From NCBI GenBank assembly GCA_015143295.1, contig CM026564.1, positions 10,032,416 through 10,096,415 on the forward strand: a stretch of DNA of 64,000 nt, in the 5' to 3' direction. This document shows, piece by piece, positions 33,169 to 45,289 of this stretch. The position numbers and the translations under genes are program-made. The notes below the pieces were generated by a model. The model had not been told where the DNA came from, ran no database searches, and saw only the letters and a program-made list of their open reading frames with translations. How positions within the stretch are numbered: position 1 is the first letter of the stretch; each line of letters starts with the position of its first letter. The stretch comes from Tetracentron sinense (Eukaryota > Streptophyta > Magnoliopsida > Trochodendrales > Trochodendraceae).

Positions 33169-36100
33169 GTTAGTTTAGCCTAACCTCGGTTAGCAACCTT
33201 AACCCGGGCCAAACTCCTCCGTAGTCTACCAGACTACCCCTAAAGCCTACTGGGCTTGTACCTTGCACTTGACCCTCCTCGGTCAATCAAACCCTAGTCT
33301 ACCGGACTAGTCCATGTTAGCCACCCTTGGTGCACACACACACACCCCTAGCCTCGGCACAGACCCACGTGCCAGAACTACGCTCGATCTGATCTCACCC
33401 TGTGAGTATGTAGGCAACCCAACTCGGGTTCGACCCCAGTTAGCTTTTCCTTTCTTGGATTAGTGTTAACTTAAACACTCTGGCATTTTGAACAATATTA
33501 ACTTTAATTGGCTTATACTTGGGGAGTACGGAACCGTTGTAAAACGGATGTCTTGGGGTGCCTAACACCTTCCCCGGACTTAACTGAACCCCTTACCCTA
33601 ATCTCACTCGCAAACCAAGACCTTATCCAAACCCGGGGGACTTATCCCTTCTGAATGAATAGGTGGAAACTCTTAAACATATAACCTTTCACACCTGTGA
33701 GAGTACAGGTATACACACCATCCCATTCCCTCGTGAGTGTCACGGAAATCCGTGCTCACACTAAGATTATATTTAATCATAAGGGATTCTGAACTTAATA
33801 TAAAATTTATAACCTATACTAACCAATTTAAGAAGCCTACTTTAACCAAAAAAAATTATTTGAAGAAGTCTACAGACCGAATCATTAAACTTTGATATGA
33901 TGCTTTGCAATGGAATATTCTCATACTCAAATTTAACAAAAGAGTAGGAAAATAAAATCAACTTCAGTGAAACTAATAACATATTTGGTTAAATTAATGG
34001 GATATGAAAATTTGTCAAACAAAGTAAGCTTGACATCATTGCTAATTTAAGTAATTCAAACATTATAGCTAACCATATTCAGAAACTGATAAAAAATCGA
34101 TATATACACTAACCAATTTAAGAAGCTTGTAGGAGTGGATCAATAAACTTTGCTACCATGCTATAGAAAGGAATGCTTTCAACCTAAAATTTAGCATGTA
34201 TATCTCCATTGCTTATCTGTAAATCAACAAAACCCAAAACAGAAAAATTTAAGATACATAATAAAAACTATTTTTAGGGAGCATAATGGGGTGCAATGCC
34301 GAAAATTTCAGGAATTTTCTCGAATTTTTGAAATATTAAAAAAGTTGATTTTTTGGAAGTAAGTTTTTGAGATCGTAATAAAAATGTCAACTTCTTCTTG
34401 TTTAAACAATCCTTAAATACTTTTAATCATGTTTCAAAGAATACCTAAAATGTCTCCAATTTTATATATTTTGAAAAAAAAACTAAATACTTTTAAACCC
34501 CTTTTGAAAAAGGAATGAAATCCCTACAATTATAACCCAAGTCCGGTTATGCCCTTGTGGTCGCCACATGTCCCTTTTGACACCATTTAACTTGGGTAAG
34601 GTTCACACCCCCTAGGGTTCACCCACCTATCCTTGTTTTTTGAAAAGATATTCATTGTTTAAATTGTGGTTAGGAAAAATATTAAAATAATACCAAAATC
34701 TTAAAATAAAATTTTCTGACCACGTTTTTAACTCTATGCGTATCCTTTGCTTCATTTCATCGTAGAGGATTGCATTCATGTGAAAAAATACACATAACAT
34801 CTCAATTTGTAATATATTTTAAACAATTTTGAAACCCTTTTTAAAAAGGACTAAAATTCTCTACTGGTATAACTAGAGTTGAGGGAGTCCGGTTACGCTG
34901 TGAGTGTCACATGTCCCTCTAGACACCACTTAAATGTGGTTAAGGTTCACACACCCTTAGGGTTCACTCACTATCCTTTTTTTTAGAGCTAAATATTAAT
35001 ATTTGTTAACCATGGTTAGGAAAAAAAAAATAATAATATGAAAATCTTAAATTAATTTTTTTAGACCGTGGTGTTAACATATGTGTACCCTTTGTTGATT
35101 TTAACTTTAAAGGATTTCATGCATTTGAAAAAATAAGCATAACAGTTCCATTTTTAATATTTCTTAAACAATTTTTAAAAGCAGTGAAAATTTTATTTGA
35201 ATAATTTTGTTCTAACCAAGGTTAAATTTTCTTACCACGTTCTAATTTTTTTTTTTAAATCATATACTCAAACACTACTCTAACCACGGTTAACCACGAC
35301 TTAACGTTCAACCCCTTTCATTTCCATACTCAAAATTTTGTAGTTTTTTTTTTTTGAAGACCTTGAAAGACCCCTGAGCATGCATATGATCTGATAATGT
35401 GATGTTATGTACCAAGGTAGGTAGATAACATGCTAAAACACCATTTTTTTTTTGTTGGGGGGTGGTTTCCTGTGACTATTTAATGACAAAAGAAGCAAGG
35501 GATTTTAGGGATTGATAAAAAAATCATGATAGGAATATGTATTTGCCGAGCAGCTTCATCTCGATCACCGGTGATACACTGGTGATTCAACCCGAACACC
35601 AGTGATGGACAAGTCATGGGTAAACCCCAAAAATTAAATATTGTGTAGTTATTATTATTTTTTTGTGTTTTAAAGATCATGAAAAACTCTTGTGCATGCA
35701 TTTGATCCGGTAACCAAGTTATAGTGACCAAATTCTTATTGTAGCCAAGTGAAAGTAGCAGAAAATTGTTGAAGGAAAAAAGTTGTATAAAAAATTTGCT
35801 TGATTAAGATAAAGAAAATAACTCACCGTAAAAACTCCTGCACTCTAGTGATCTGAAAATTTTGTTATAGTCCAATGACTTGAGTGTGCTCAATTGATTC
35901 CAGTAAAATATACTCACCACAAAAACTCCTGCACTTTAGTTACCCTTAAGTGTTTGTTTTTGAATTTCAAAAGTAGTTATGAATCAAGAGATGTACGTGA
36001 GAGAAAAGAGGAGCATGATTTAAGAATTTAGTGGGTAGTTATTAGGGTTTAAATGACTATCATATCCTTAAGTGTCTAGTGGTAGTAGAATAAGATAAAA

Positions 36101-36175
36101 TAAAAATTAAGGGTAGTTAGGGTCATGTTCTAAAAATTCAATGTATCCCTTTTTCTCTCATTATAATAGTAAAGA

Positions 36176-36391
36176 TGTGTATTATACATATATAAAAGTA
36201 TATAGCACTGTTATGAAAGTAATATATATAGATTGTTATAACAGTGTATAACAATTTATATATATATATTTCGTTAGACATTACTATATACCATATAGAA
36301 AAATAATACATTGTTATACACAGTGTGTATAGCATATATAACAGTATATTATAAACATTGTTATAAAAATGTTATATGTATTATATAAGAT
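36176..36391. other. AT-rich TATAACAGTGTATA repeats
   Basis: Several imperfect copies of TATAACAGTGTATA-like sequence. Similar copies continue at 43635-43690 beyond copia2, so copia2 inserted into this low-complexity stretch. No gene. Confidence 0.55.
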
Positions 36392-36792
36392 GGGAGAGGT
36401 ATTAATGAGTCATGCTCATTGATGTTTTTAATGAGCGACTCCTCTGGAAAGATGACATGTGACAAAAAAACATTTTGAATACGACTGTTGGATTTAAAGA
36501 TGGGTCTATTGCGAGATACATGTCAAAAAATCAGTTTGATAGGACATGTTTAGGCCGACCGATTAGACCCCCCTAGGGTTCAATAGACCCTATTTAGGTT
36601 ATAGAAATGTTTGATCTTCTCATCTTCAATCTGTTGGTTTATAAATGTCTGATCGAGTTAAATTTTTTGTCACGTCTCTTAAGAGACCCATCTTAACATC
36701 CCACAGTTGGATTTTAGAGCAACCACCATGTGACAGTTATTAGGGACCACATATTAACGACTTTAATGAGCATGACTCATTAGAATGCTATT
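36392..36792. mobile_element. MULE-like MITE with 11-bp target duplication
   Basis: Inverted ends share TAATGAGTCATGCTCATT (left near 36402-36419, right in reverse complement near 36765-36785). TTATATAAGAT flanks it at 36381-36391 and 36793-36803. An 11-bp duplication suits Mutator-like elements. 401 bp, no coding. Confidence 0.7.
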
Positions 36793-36840
36793 TTATATAA
36801 GATACGCTAATTTTTATATATTTATATATATATATATATA

Positions 36841-38351
36841 TGAAAAAATAAATTCGATGAATCCGAAATCTATGTTTGAGTTGAGAATCTACAAATTCGA
36901 GGGAATGGTTAGGGCTTCCTATAAGTCTATCTACCATTTTTGATGTTTTAATAATTAAGTTATTAAGTTAAGGGGTGATGTACTTTAAGTGCGGAAAAAG
37001 GAAAACTAAGCAAACCACAACACAAGGATTTTACGTGGAAACCCTTCCGGGAAAAACCACAGGACCTAGTCCGGCCATGAGAATCCACTAAAACAAAGTA
37101 AACAAGAACTTACAAGACTCGAACTTGACTCCTTCGGACTCGACACCACGATCCTTCAGTTCTTAGTCCTCCACGCCTCGAAAATTCATCACGTACTCAC
37201 AAGTCCCATGATCAACCGCAGCCGCTTGTACTTCTCTTTGTGTCTTAGAAATAGTCCACGATCTTCTAATCGATCTCCGTCAATGACGGCTTCGAAATCC
37301 ACTGACCATCACATTACCATGATCCTTCTCGGATCAATCTCCTTTGCAAAGGCTCCGGAACACTCCGGCCAAGGTGTCCTATCCAGAACAGATTGATGGT
37401 TTGATAAGAATCATCACCTAGATGGACTCCTTCAATGCACAAGTCCAAATAAGCTAATATGGAGCTTTGAGCTTGTAATCTCTAGGTAGAATGCACTAAC
37501 AAAGGGGTTGAGAAAAAATATATTTCATAGGTTTCATGACCTTTGAAGATACTTAAAAATACTCTCCACACACTCCCTAAGTTGTACCTCACGAGCTAGA
37601 AGGGTTCACCATCTATAGGGAACTAAAAACCAAGCTTAGGAAGTTGCTAAAAGTGTTTAAAATAACCAAAATATGAAAAAATCGGTTTTGGAATGATTTT
37701 AGAAAATTTCCATATCAGGGTAGACCCATGGGGATCCTTTGGTCGACCAATGTGTACACTTCGGTCAACCGAATGATCCTCCAGGGTAGACCTACAAAAA
37801 ATCAACTTGCTGTCCCAAAACCGCATACAATTGTTTTGCACTTTAGGGTCGACCCAAAACGCCCAGGGTCGACCCAGAGGCTAAAAATTATTTTAAAACT
37901 TTGTTTTCAGCTCTACATCCCTTCATAAAAATTGTAGCTCTTTTCAACGTGGTCGATTTGACATATTATAGAGCAAAATCTGAGTTACAGTTTGGGAGAT
38001 ATGCCTCTTACAAGAAACCTTGGTTTTTTGAAAAATTTCAGCATTGTTAACTTGTTTTGCACTACTTATCTCATCACCTAAGGTCCGTATGATTAGATTA
38101 GGACACTTACCACCTAAGGCATCATGTTAGGATTATTCTAGGTCAAATCTCACCTATGGTCACATGGTATCTAGGTCACTTATCATCCTATTAAGGAAAT
38201 GATCATCCGAGTGGATCAAGCGATTCTTCAACGCGCTTCAACTTCACTTGTTGTGGATGCTTGACGGCAATGACACAAGAACCACTCCTAGACACCTAGA
38301 CTCACTTGTTTTGACACCAGAATATGCCAATATAAAAACATGGACTTTACA
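36841..38351 (-). repeat. copia2 3' LTR
   Basis: TG...CA ends; polypurine tract outside at 38352-38366. It contains GGGTCGACCC-type palindromes at about 37718-37882 and a core reading TTGTATGCGGTTTTGGG on the minus strand. A weak TATA-like CTATAG lies near 37613. It shares ACGTGGAAACCCTT and CCGGGAAAAACCAC with the copia1 LTR. Confidence 0.85.
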
Positions 38352-39439
38352 ATCTCCTCTTTTGACAATTCTGTGGCAAAACCAAACTGAAGTACTTGAC
38401 TTGACACAAACTCAATCAAACACATCAAAATGTTGAATTAGGACATTACATGACTCCAACATTATTACATAACATCAATTGACAAATCATCTTAAATCAA
38501 TACGCTGAAGCTCCTGTCAAGCAAATCAGTCTGCTAGAGCCCTGCACCTGCACATGCACATAAACAAAACACTCAGTGAAGCATGTATGAAATATAAAAA
38601 TAAGTAATCACAGGTGAAGCAAGGAATGTACTGAACTAGGGAAATACTACCCTAACATTCTCCCCCTTTTTGGCACAATTGCCAAAGGAAGGCAGGAAGT
38701 CAATATTCCAAAAAATATACCAATTTAACAAAAGTGAAATATCAAGGCAACCACAGTACAACCAATCAAAAACAAACAATGAGGGATTAAAGAGTGGGAA
38801 ACAAAATAGAAGTATAAAGCACAAACTCCCCCTCAACAACTCAAGCACAAACTCCCCCTCAACAACTCAATTACCAACTCCTCCTCATCAACTCAACTTG
38901 ATCTTCTCCCACTAAGATCAAGGAGACCACCAAAAATAGGGCACCTATGCTAGAAAGGCCCATACCAAACAAAAAGAAACACACAAAAAAAAAAATATCA
39001 TGTGTCATACAAACATGCATCAAAAGCATTCCAAACACTAGTAATTTAAAATTACAAATCCAATGAAGAACATGATTAGTTAGTCCGACTGAGGATACAT
39101 ATCTAACTAAATCTCACGGAATGCTAAATTATAGCCAATTCACTTAGACACATTTAGTGAACAGTTCAACAGTGAAGCATTGTGTGTAGTGGTGGTCTGA
39201 CAAGATACTAGATCAAGGTTTTTTTTCCTTTCCAAGGATATGACATTAACCACTAAGGAGACTCCCGGAGATATACATCATAGAAGTCAAATCTAGTTAG
39301 ATCCAGATATACTAATTTTTTACATTTTAGTGCTCCTTTTTTCATTTTAATTGACTCATATTTTTTTTCTTTTACTTTTGGCCAAATACCTCAAAACATT
39401 GTAAGATTTATTTTGATATTCTTTATCTGAACATATCTT

Positions 39440-39640
39440 TTCATGCAATGATGGCCTTCACACTATCTAGGTAGGTAGTCCTGACTATTAGCAGCAGAGG
39501 CTTTCACTCTAGTGACCCAGATAGATACCTACTGTCCGCGTAGGTAGCCATTTCATACTGTTTGCATCCAATAGTGACTTTCATACTATCCCAGTAGGTA
39601 GCCCTTTTCATTGCAACAATTTTAGCTCATAGAGGATACA
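39440..39640 (-). other. copia2 noncoding block shared with copia1
   Basis: Repeated 'gtaggtagcc' and 'ctttcactctagtgaccc' phrases match the block at 25915-26090 of copia1. It lies between gag and the polypurine tract. Confidence 0.5.
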
Positions 39641-40178
39641 CAAAATGGGGATGACTAACAAAATGGTCATTCTAGATTGGTCATCTAAGGTCACACTATT
39701 GGGATAAGCCATACACCTACAGATTGGAAAATAGACCTCTTAATAGAATCAGTCAGAGTGCATGTGAAATTTGTGAAGCATACACACATGAATAAGTCTC
39801 TAACTGCTCAAGATAAAACCGGTTTAATTTTCAGCCTAACCAAGACTATGAAGGTGATATATCCTCAATCAGCAACAAACTCATGTTCAACCCTGGACAA
39901 GTATAGAAATAAAGATCACACAAGGAATGCAGATCATGCAAGTCAAACACGGGCAACATGAAAAAAATATTTTTGGATTTTATGGTTTTTCAATGTTTTT
40001 GGATTTTTCAAAATAAAGAAAACAGAAAAACATACCAAAGCAAATAAACACTAGTAAAAAGAAAGACTACTAGTATACACAAATAGCATAGCACTAAGAC
40101 AAGATAAGACACTAACAGCACACCCTAGGCTATGACAGGCACAGGCTAAGTGAAGCCCTTCAGGTCTTCCTTTCTCAC

Positions 40179-42060
40179 TCAAACGGTTTTAGAAGTTTGA
40201 TTGACCATTTGGTCTCTAACCGTTTCAGTTGAGGTAGGTATGACCTTTTTCCTCTTCCTCCTGTTCCTTCTTTTCCAGGATTGAGTCCTAAAATTATGGT
40301 GGCCATTATGGTTTTCCCTGTTACCTCCTCTATATCTAGCATGAGGAGTGTCATGACCATGCCATTGTCTAGAGTTGTGAGTCATCTTTATTACATCTTC
40401 ATACAAACTCTTAGACTTCTCCACTAGAACCTCAATTCTCCTTTGAAGATTCTCATTAAAGTTGTTGTGGTTCTCAAAACCATGATTGGGCATTTTTTGA
40501 AGTTTAGGACATCGAGGCTTAATATGACCCTTCACTACACATTTATGATATGTAGGAATGAATTTCTGAGTAGAAGAGTCTTTCCCTTTAGCAGGAGGGC
40601 GCGTTTTAGCACTAGGCTCAATGTTCGAGGTGGATGGAGTTCCCTTCTCATCTCCACACCTCTGATTTTGCTCAAGATCAGCCAACTTGATTTTAAGACT
40701 TGTCTTTTCTTCAAGACAAACATATAAATCAGATTCAAGTTGATGAGTCTTGGCAAGGAGGGAAGCCTTCTCTTCCTCAAGCTGTGACACAAGAGCTCTC
40801 AACCCTGAAGCCACTTAGTCTAAGGTATCTTTTTCCATTTCAATAGATTTTATCTTTTTAGACATGGAAAACTGAACCTTTTTCAGCTTTAGGCATTCCT
40901 GAAATAGCCTCAAGGTCTTCCTTAGTATCTGAGTCATTCTAACTCTCACCATCCTCTTCACCATCACTACAGTGTTGGTTACTCACAACATTTGAAGAAG
41001 ATTTCTCAATCCCAGATAAGAATGCAGTGAAGGCCACATAACCCCTAGTCTCCTCACAAGAAGAACTATCTGATTCCTCAGATTCAGATTCACTGTCATC
41101 CCTTGCGTTGCCCTTAAATCTTTTATTATTGGAGCATTCAACGGAAATATGGCCGTAGCCTTGGCATTCATAGCATTGAACACCTTGGGATTTTTTATCC
41201 ACACTTTTAAAATGTTTCTTGTTTTCAAAGTGCTTGGACTTGGGCTTTTCAAAAGATTTTTGTCATTATTAAATCTCTTATTCAGTTTCACAAATTTTTT
41301 GAATTTCTTAGCAAACAAAGCCAACTCTTCTTCTTCATCCTTAGAGTCACTATCTAAACCATCTATGGATTCTTTGACGGACTTCAAGGCAATGGATTTT
41401 GGTTTCTTAGATGGGTTCAGATTTAACTCATAGGTTTGGAGAGAACCAACCAACTCTTCAAGTTTGAGAGCATCAACATTTTTGCTCTCCTCGATGGCGG
41501 TAACCTTCGATCGAAATCTCTCAGGTAGAGATCTCAAAATTTTTTTCAAAATTTTGAACTCTAGAATTCTTTTCCCTAGATTGAAACTAGAATTGACAAT
41601 ATCACTCAGATTAGCATAAAAACTATCAAAAGTTTCATTATCATCCATCATCAACTTTTCAAACTTAGAGGTCAGCAATTGAAGTTTGGAGATCTTGACA
41701 GTTATAGTCCCTTCATGAGTGATTTGAAGAATTTCTCATGCCTCCTTCGAAGTGTCATATGTAGAAATACGTCAAAATTCTTCGAGTGTGACAGCAGCGA
41801 AGATTGCATTTAGACCCTTATTGTTCCATTTACAACTTTCAAGTTCTACATTGGTTCATTTAGAAGAAGGTTTAGGGATGGTCTGGTAATTTATGATCTT
41901 TGCTGGATGGATCTAGCCTTGTTCAATAGAGAACCATACTCTCTCATCTAATGATTTTAGAAATGCTCTTATTCGAGCTTTCTAATAGGCATAATAATTC
42001 TCATCAAATAATTGAGGGCAAGAGATGGATCCTCCCTCTCTTTGGAGATTCATATTCACC
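40179..42060 (-). mobile_element. copia2 gag
   Basis: UBN2 region (FDSFYANLSDIV, LRSLPERFRSKV, LVGSLQTYELNL) near 41350-41650, CCHC zinc knuckle CYECQGYGHISVEC near 41150-41180, an acidic Ser-rich part, then coiled coil and basic C-terminus to about 40179. Strong similarity to copia1 gag, ending just before where protease would begin. Broken. Confidence 0.8.
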
Positions 42061-42095
42061 GAAAAATATGAGACAAGATCACACTAACAAGTTAG

Positions 42096-42116
42096 TGAAC
42101 CTGCTTTGATACTAAT
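42096..42116 (-). other. copia2 primer binding site
   Basis: On the minus strand, ATTAGTATCAAAGCAGGTTC directly follows the 5' LTR. It is a diverged form of the Met-tRNA primer site also used by copia1. Confidence 0.6.
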
Positions 42117-43629
42117 TGAAGAAATAAATTCGATGAATCCCAAATCTATGTTTGAGTTGAGAATCTACAAATTCGAGGGAATGGTTAGGGCTTCCTATAA
42201 GTCTATCTACCCTTTTTGATGTTTTAACAATTAAGTTACTAAGTTAAGGGATGATGTACTTTAAGTGCGGAAAAAGGAAAACCAAGCAAACCACAACAAA
42301 AGGATTTTTACGTGGAAACCCTTCCGGGAAAAACCACGGAACCTAGTCCAGCCATGAGAATCCACTAAGACAAAGTAAACAAGAACTTACAAGACTCGAA
42401 CTTGACTCCTTCGGACTCGACACCACAATCCTTCAGTTCTTAGTCCTCCATGCCTCGAAAAGTCATCACATACTCACAAGTCCCGTGATCAACCGCAGCC
42501 GCTTGTACTTCTCTTTGTGTCTCGAAAACAGTCCATGATCTTCCGATCGATCTCCGTCAATGACGGCTTCGGAATCCACCGACCAAATCACATTACCACA
42601 ATCCTTCTCAAATCGATCTCCTTCAGAAAGGCTCCGGAATACTCCGATCAAGGTATTCTATCCAGAACGGGTTGATGGTTTGATAAGAATCATCACCTAG
42701 ATGAACTCCTTCAATACACAAGTCCAAACAAGGTAACATGGAGCTTTGGGCTTGTAATCTCTAGGTAGAATGCACTAACAAAGGGGTTGAGAAAAAATAT
42801 ATTTCATAGGTTTCATGACCTTTGAAGACACTTAAAAATACTCTCCACACACTCCCTAAGTTGTACCTCACGAGCTAGAAGGGTTCACCATATATAGGGA
42901 ACTAAAAACTAAGCTTTGGAAGTTGCTAAAAGTGTATAAAATAACCAAAATATGAAAAAATCGGTTTTGGAATGATTTTAGAAATTTTTCATATCAGGGT
43001 AGACCCATGGGGATCCTTTGGTCAACCAATGTGTACACTTCGGTCGACCGAATGATCCTCTAGGGTAGACCCACAAAAAATCAACTTGCTGTCCCAAAAC
43101 CCCATACAAATTTTTTGAACTTCAGGGTCAACCCAAAATGCCCAGGGTCGAGCCAGAGGCTAAAAACGACTTTAAAACTTCATTTTCAGCTCTCGGTCAC
43201 TTCACAAAAGTTGTAGCTGTTTTCGACATGGTTGATTTGATATATTATAGAGCAAAATCTGAGCTACAGTTTGGGAGATATGCTTCTAGCAGAAACCTTG
43301 GTTTTTTGAAAAATTTCAGCATTGTTAACTTGTTTTGCACTACTTATCTCATCACCTAGGGTCCGTATGATTAGACTAGGACACTTACCACCTAAGGCAT
43401 CATGTTAGGATTATTTTAGGTTAAATCTCACCTATGGTCACATGGTATCTAGGTCACTTATCATCCTATAAAGGAAATGATCATCCGAGTGGATCAAGCG
43501 ATTCTTCAACGCTCTTGAACTTCACTTGTCGTGGATGCTTGACAGCAATGACACAAAAACCACTCCTAGACATCTAGACTCACTTGTTTTGACACCGGAA
43601 TATGCCAATACAAAAACATGGACTTTACA
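42117..43629 (-). repeat. copia2 5' LTR
   Basis: TG...CA ends, TATATA at 42891-42896 and GTCGAC-type palindromes at about 42997-43160. On the minus strand the palindromes come first and the TATA box about 100 bp later. The core TTTGTATGGGGTTTTGGG here matches the gypsy module core better than in the 3' LTR. Confidence 0.85.
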
Positions 43630-43744
43630 ATATATATTGTGATATAACAGTGTATAAAACTGTTATATATAGCACTTATAAACATTGCATAATATTATTA
43701 CATACTAGATATTATATAATAAAGTTATCTGCATTATAGTATAT

Positions 43745-44113
43745 CTAAAAAATCAATGACTGGAGATGAGCTGGCCCGAGCTCGGGCAACAGGAAAGCCC
43801 AACCCAGCTGAGGAAAAATGGATAGGGCTCGGCGCCCTATATGTTTTTGGCCTATATAGAACCTGGCACACCAAAGGTTGGTCTTGCTCTGCCCAGTGAG
43901 AGCACTAGGCTTAATCCAGTAATTTGATTATGTGCATCTTAATTGGAAAACTCAATTCGTAAGGGAAAGTAATCACCTCATCTATCAGTGACACGAGGTG
44001 GTGAGTCGTGGTTCCCCTTTTACTTCCATGTGTCCCCCTTTAACTCCATTTAAATTGTGGTTAAGATTCACATGCCCCTAGGATTCACCCATCTACCCTT
44101 AAGTTTTTAGAAA
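43745..44113. other. No gene; decayed repeat
   Basis: GC-rich 'gagctggcccgagctcggg' sequence, then a block 'tgtcccc...aactccatttaaattgtggttaag...ccctaggattcacccat' that resembles the inside of the large Helitrons (16.2 and 34.6 kb). Confidence 0.4.
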
Positions 44114-44281
44114 AATAAAATTAACCAAAGGAGTTTAAAAAATTAACTAGAGTTCATGACAGTTGAGTTGGCTTTGTAAGAGCGGAGAGCAATAAAAAAA
44201 AAAATTTAACCACAGGAGTTAAAAAAAAAATTAACTAGAGTTCATGACAATTGAGTTGGCTTTGTGAGAGCTATGAGCAAT
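44114..44281 (+). repeat. Two tandem copies of a 92-bp unit
   Basis: TTAACTAGAGTTCATGAC followed by TTGAGTTGGCTTTGT(A/G)AGAGC is present twice in direct order with an A-rich spacer. Confidence 0.75.
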
Positions 44282-45289
44282 AGTTCTTTAACCAAAAAGA
44301 GAGTCTTAGTTCACTTTTGCTCATCCGTAAGTGCATATGTTACTTTTGTACTTAATTATTCTGGCTCGGGAACAGCCCAAACTAATAGTAAGAGAGTCTA
44401 TCTAACTATCCGCATATCTTCTCTTTTATTACAGTTCTATTCCCGGCAGCACAGGCAGGGCTTGTATCCCATGAAAGGGCAGTTGAAAAACCACCTACTT
44501 AATCTTTTGAATATTTGTTGCGGAGTCTATAAATTATACTGGTTGAATCATAGTGACTTACTTCAATTTTGAGATTGGTTCATCCACCTACCTACAAGCC
44601 GAGACCTACCCAAAGACAAAAGGTAGAGCTCGGGTAAGGCTGGCGCTCACCAAATCTCTTAGGTGGATGTAGAACGCATTAAACATTCTACCAAAAAAAG
44701 GGTTGCACCATGGTAGGGTATGGCCACTCTTATGAGAGAGGTCGTGGGATTTATTTTCAATGAGTAATGGCTTGCACGTGGTCCACTCCTCGCTATTAAT
44801 CACTAACTATGCTACTTGCTAGGGTTTGTCAATGGATATAGATAATATCCATATTTGATTTGCATTCATCCGAAGAGGTATCCAATGGAGTGAATTCAAA
44901 TAGTAATTGTACTATGCATTTATCGGGTATGAATTCGAACATTGATATATCTTATTCGATACATATCCAACTGGTTATATAATATATTACTATATATATA
45001 AATAATGTGTTATAAGTTTACAAGACTAAAATAACCTTATAAAATGTACTTTTTTACATAATTTAAGATGTTAAATTATTATTTTTAATTTAGATGAAGA
45101 GAAACTCTTAATTTGCTATTTTTAAAAAAAATTTATACATTTTAAATATTTTAAAGTATTTTTTCTTATGAAATTTTAAAAAATAATAGATTAATTAAAA
45201 TATTATATGGAGTTTTTTTTTTTTGGTAAACATGGGGTGTTCGGAGCACGAGACTATGACTAGTCCCCACATGCTGCTAGGGGATACCC
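44282..45289. other. No gene seen
   Basis: Short open frames only. A 'gtcaatggatatagataatatcc' stretch at 44828 is reminiscent of a hAT end but has no partner. A 13-T run at about 45212 begins a retroposon-like stretch that I could not assign. Confidence 0.4.

Larger units (their letters stand above)
19987..33760 (+). mobile_element. Solo LTR G carrying copia1, duplication CTAAG
   Basis: It starts TGTAAGCACCCAATTTTTAC, ends AATCCGTGCTCACA, and is flanked by CTAAG at 19982-19986 and 33761-33765. Without copia1 it is about 2.7 kb. It contains a CCCTAG/AACCCTA-rich tract, a perfect inverted repeat at 20489-20536, a TATA box at 20701, and two TTAACCATGGTTAA palindromes (21367-21380 and 21797-21810). 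No gag or pol, so a solo LTR. Probably Ty3/gypsy from its length and ends; lineage not certain. The plus-strand reading follows the TATA box. Confidence 0.75.
19534..36175 (-). mobile_element. Large Helitron, copy 2, carrying LTR G and copia1
   Basis: Ends match copy 1: CTAG with hairpin CACGTGC-ATC-GCACGTG at 19534-19555, and TCTTTACTATTATAATGAG on the minus strand at the 36175 end. The flanks are A and T in the right places. Solo LTR G (19987-33760) splits it. Without that insert it is about 2.87 kb and closely follows copy 1, including the TCACCGGTGA palindrome near 35563 and the AACCACGGTTA blocks. No coding of its own. Confidence 0.8.
36841..43629 (-). mobile_element. copia2: gag-bearing, pol-less copia element, duplication ATATA
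   Basis: LTRs of 1511 bp (36841-38351) and 1513 bp (42117-43629) enclose 3.77 kb. ATATA flanks both sides in a TA-rich target. Primer site and polypurine tract are present. The inside holds a gag related to copia1 and the shared noncoding block at 39440-39640, but no recognisable protease, integrase, reverse transcriptase or RNase H. It would need enzymes from a relative such as copia1. Gag is broken, with several breaks. LTRs differ by several percent by eye. Confidence 0.85.

Noticed and set aside
37208-37396. Plus-strand open frames within the copia2 LTR
   Set aside because: Similar sequence in the other LTR copy does not keep the frame, and it is antisense to the element.
44820-44960. 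hAT transposon end (GTCAATGGATATAGATAATATCC)
   Set aside because: No matching inverted end or 8-bp duplication in the window.
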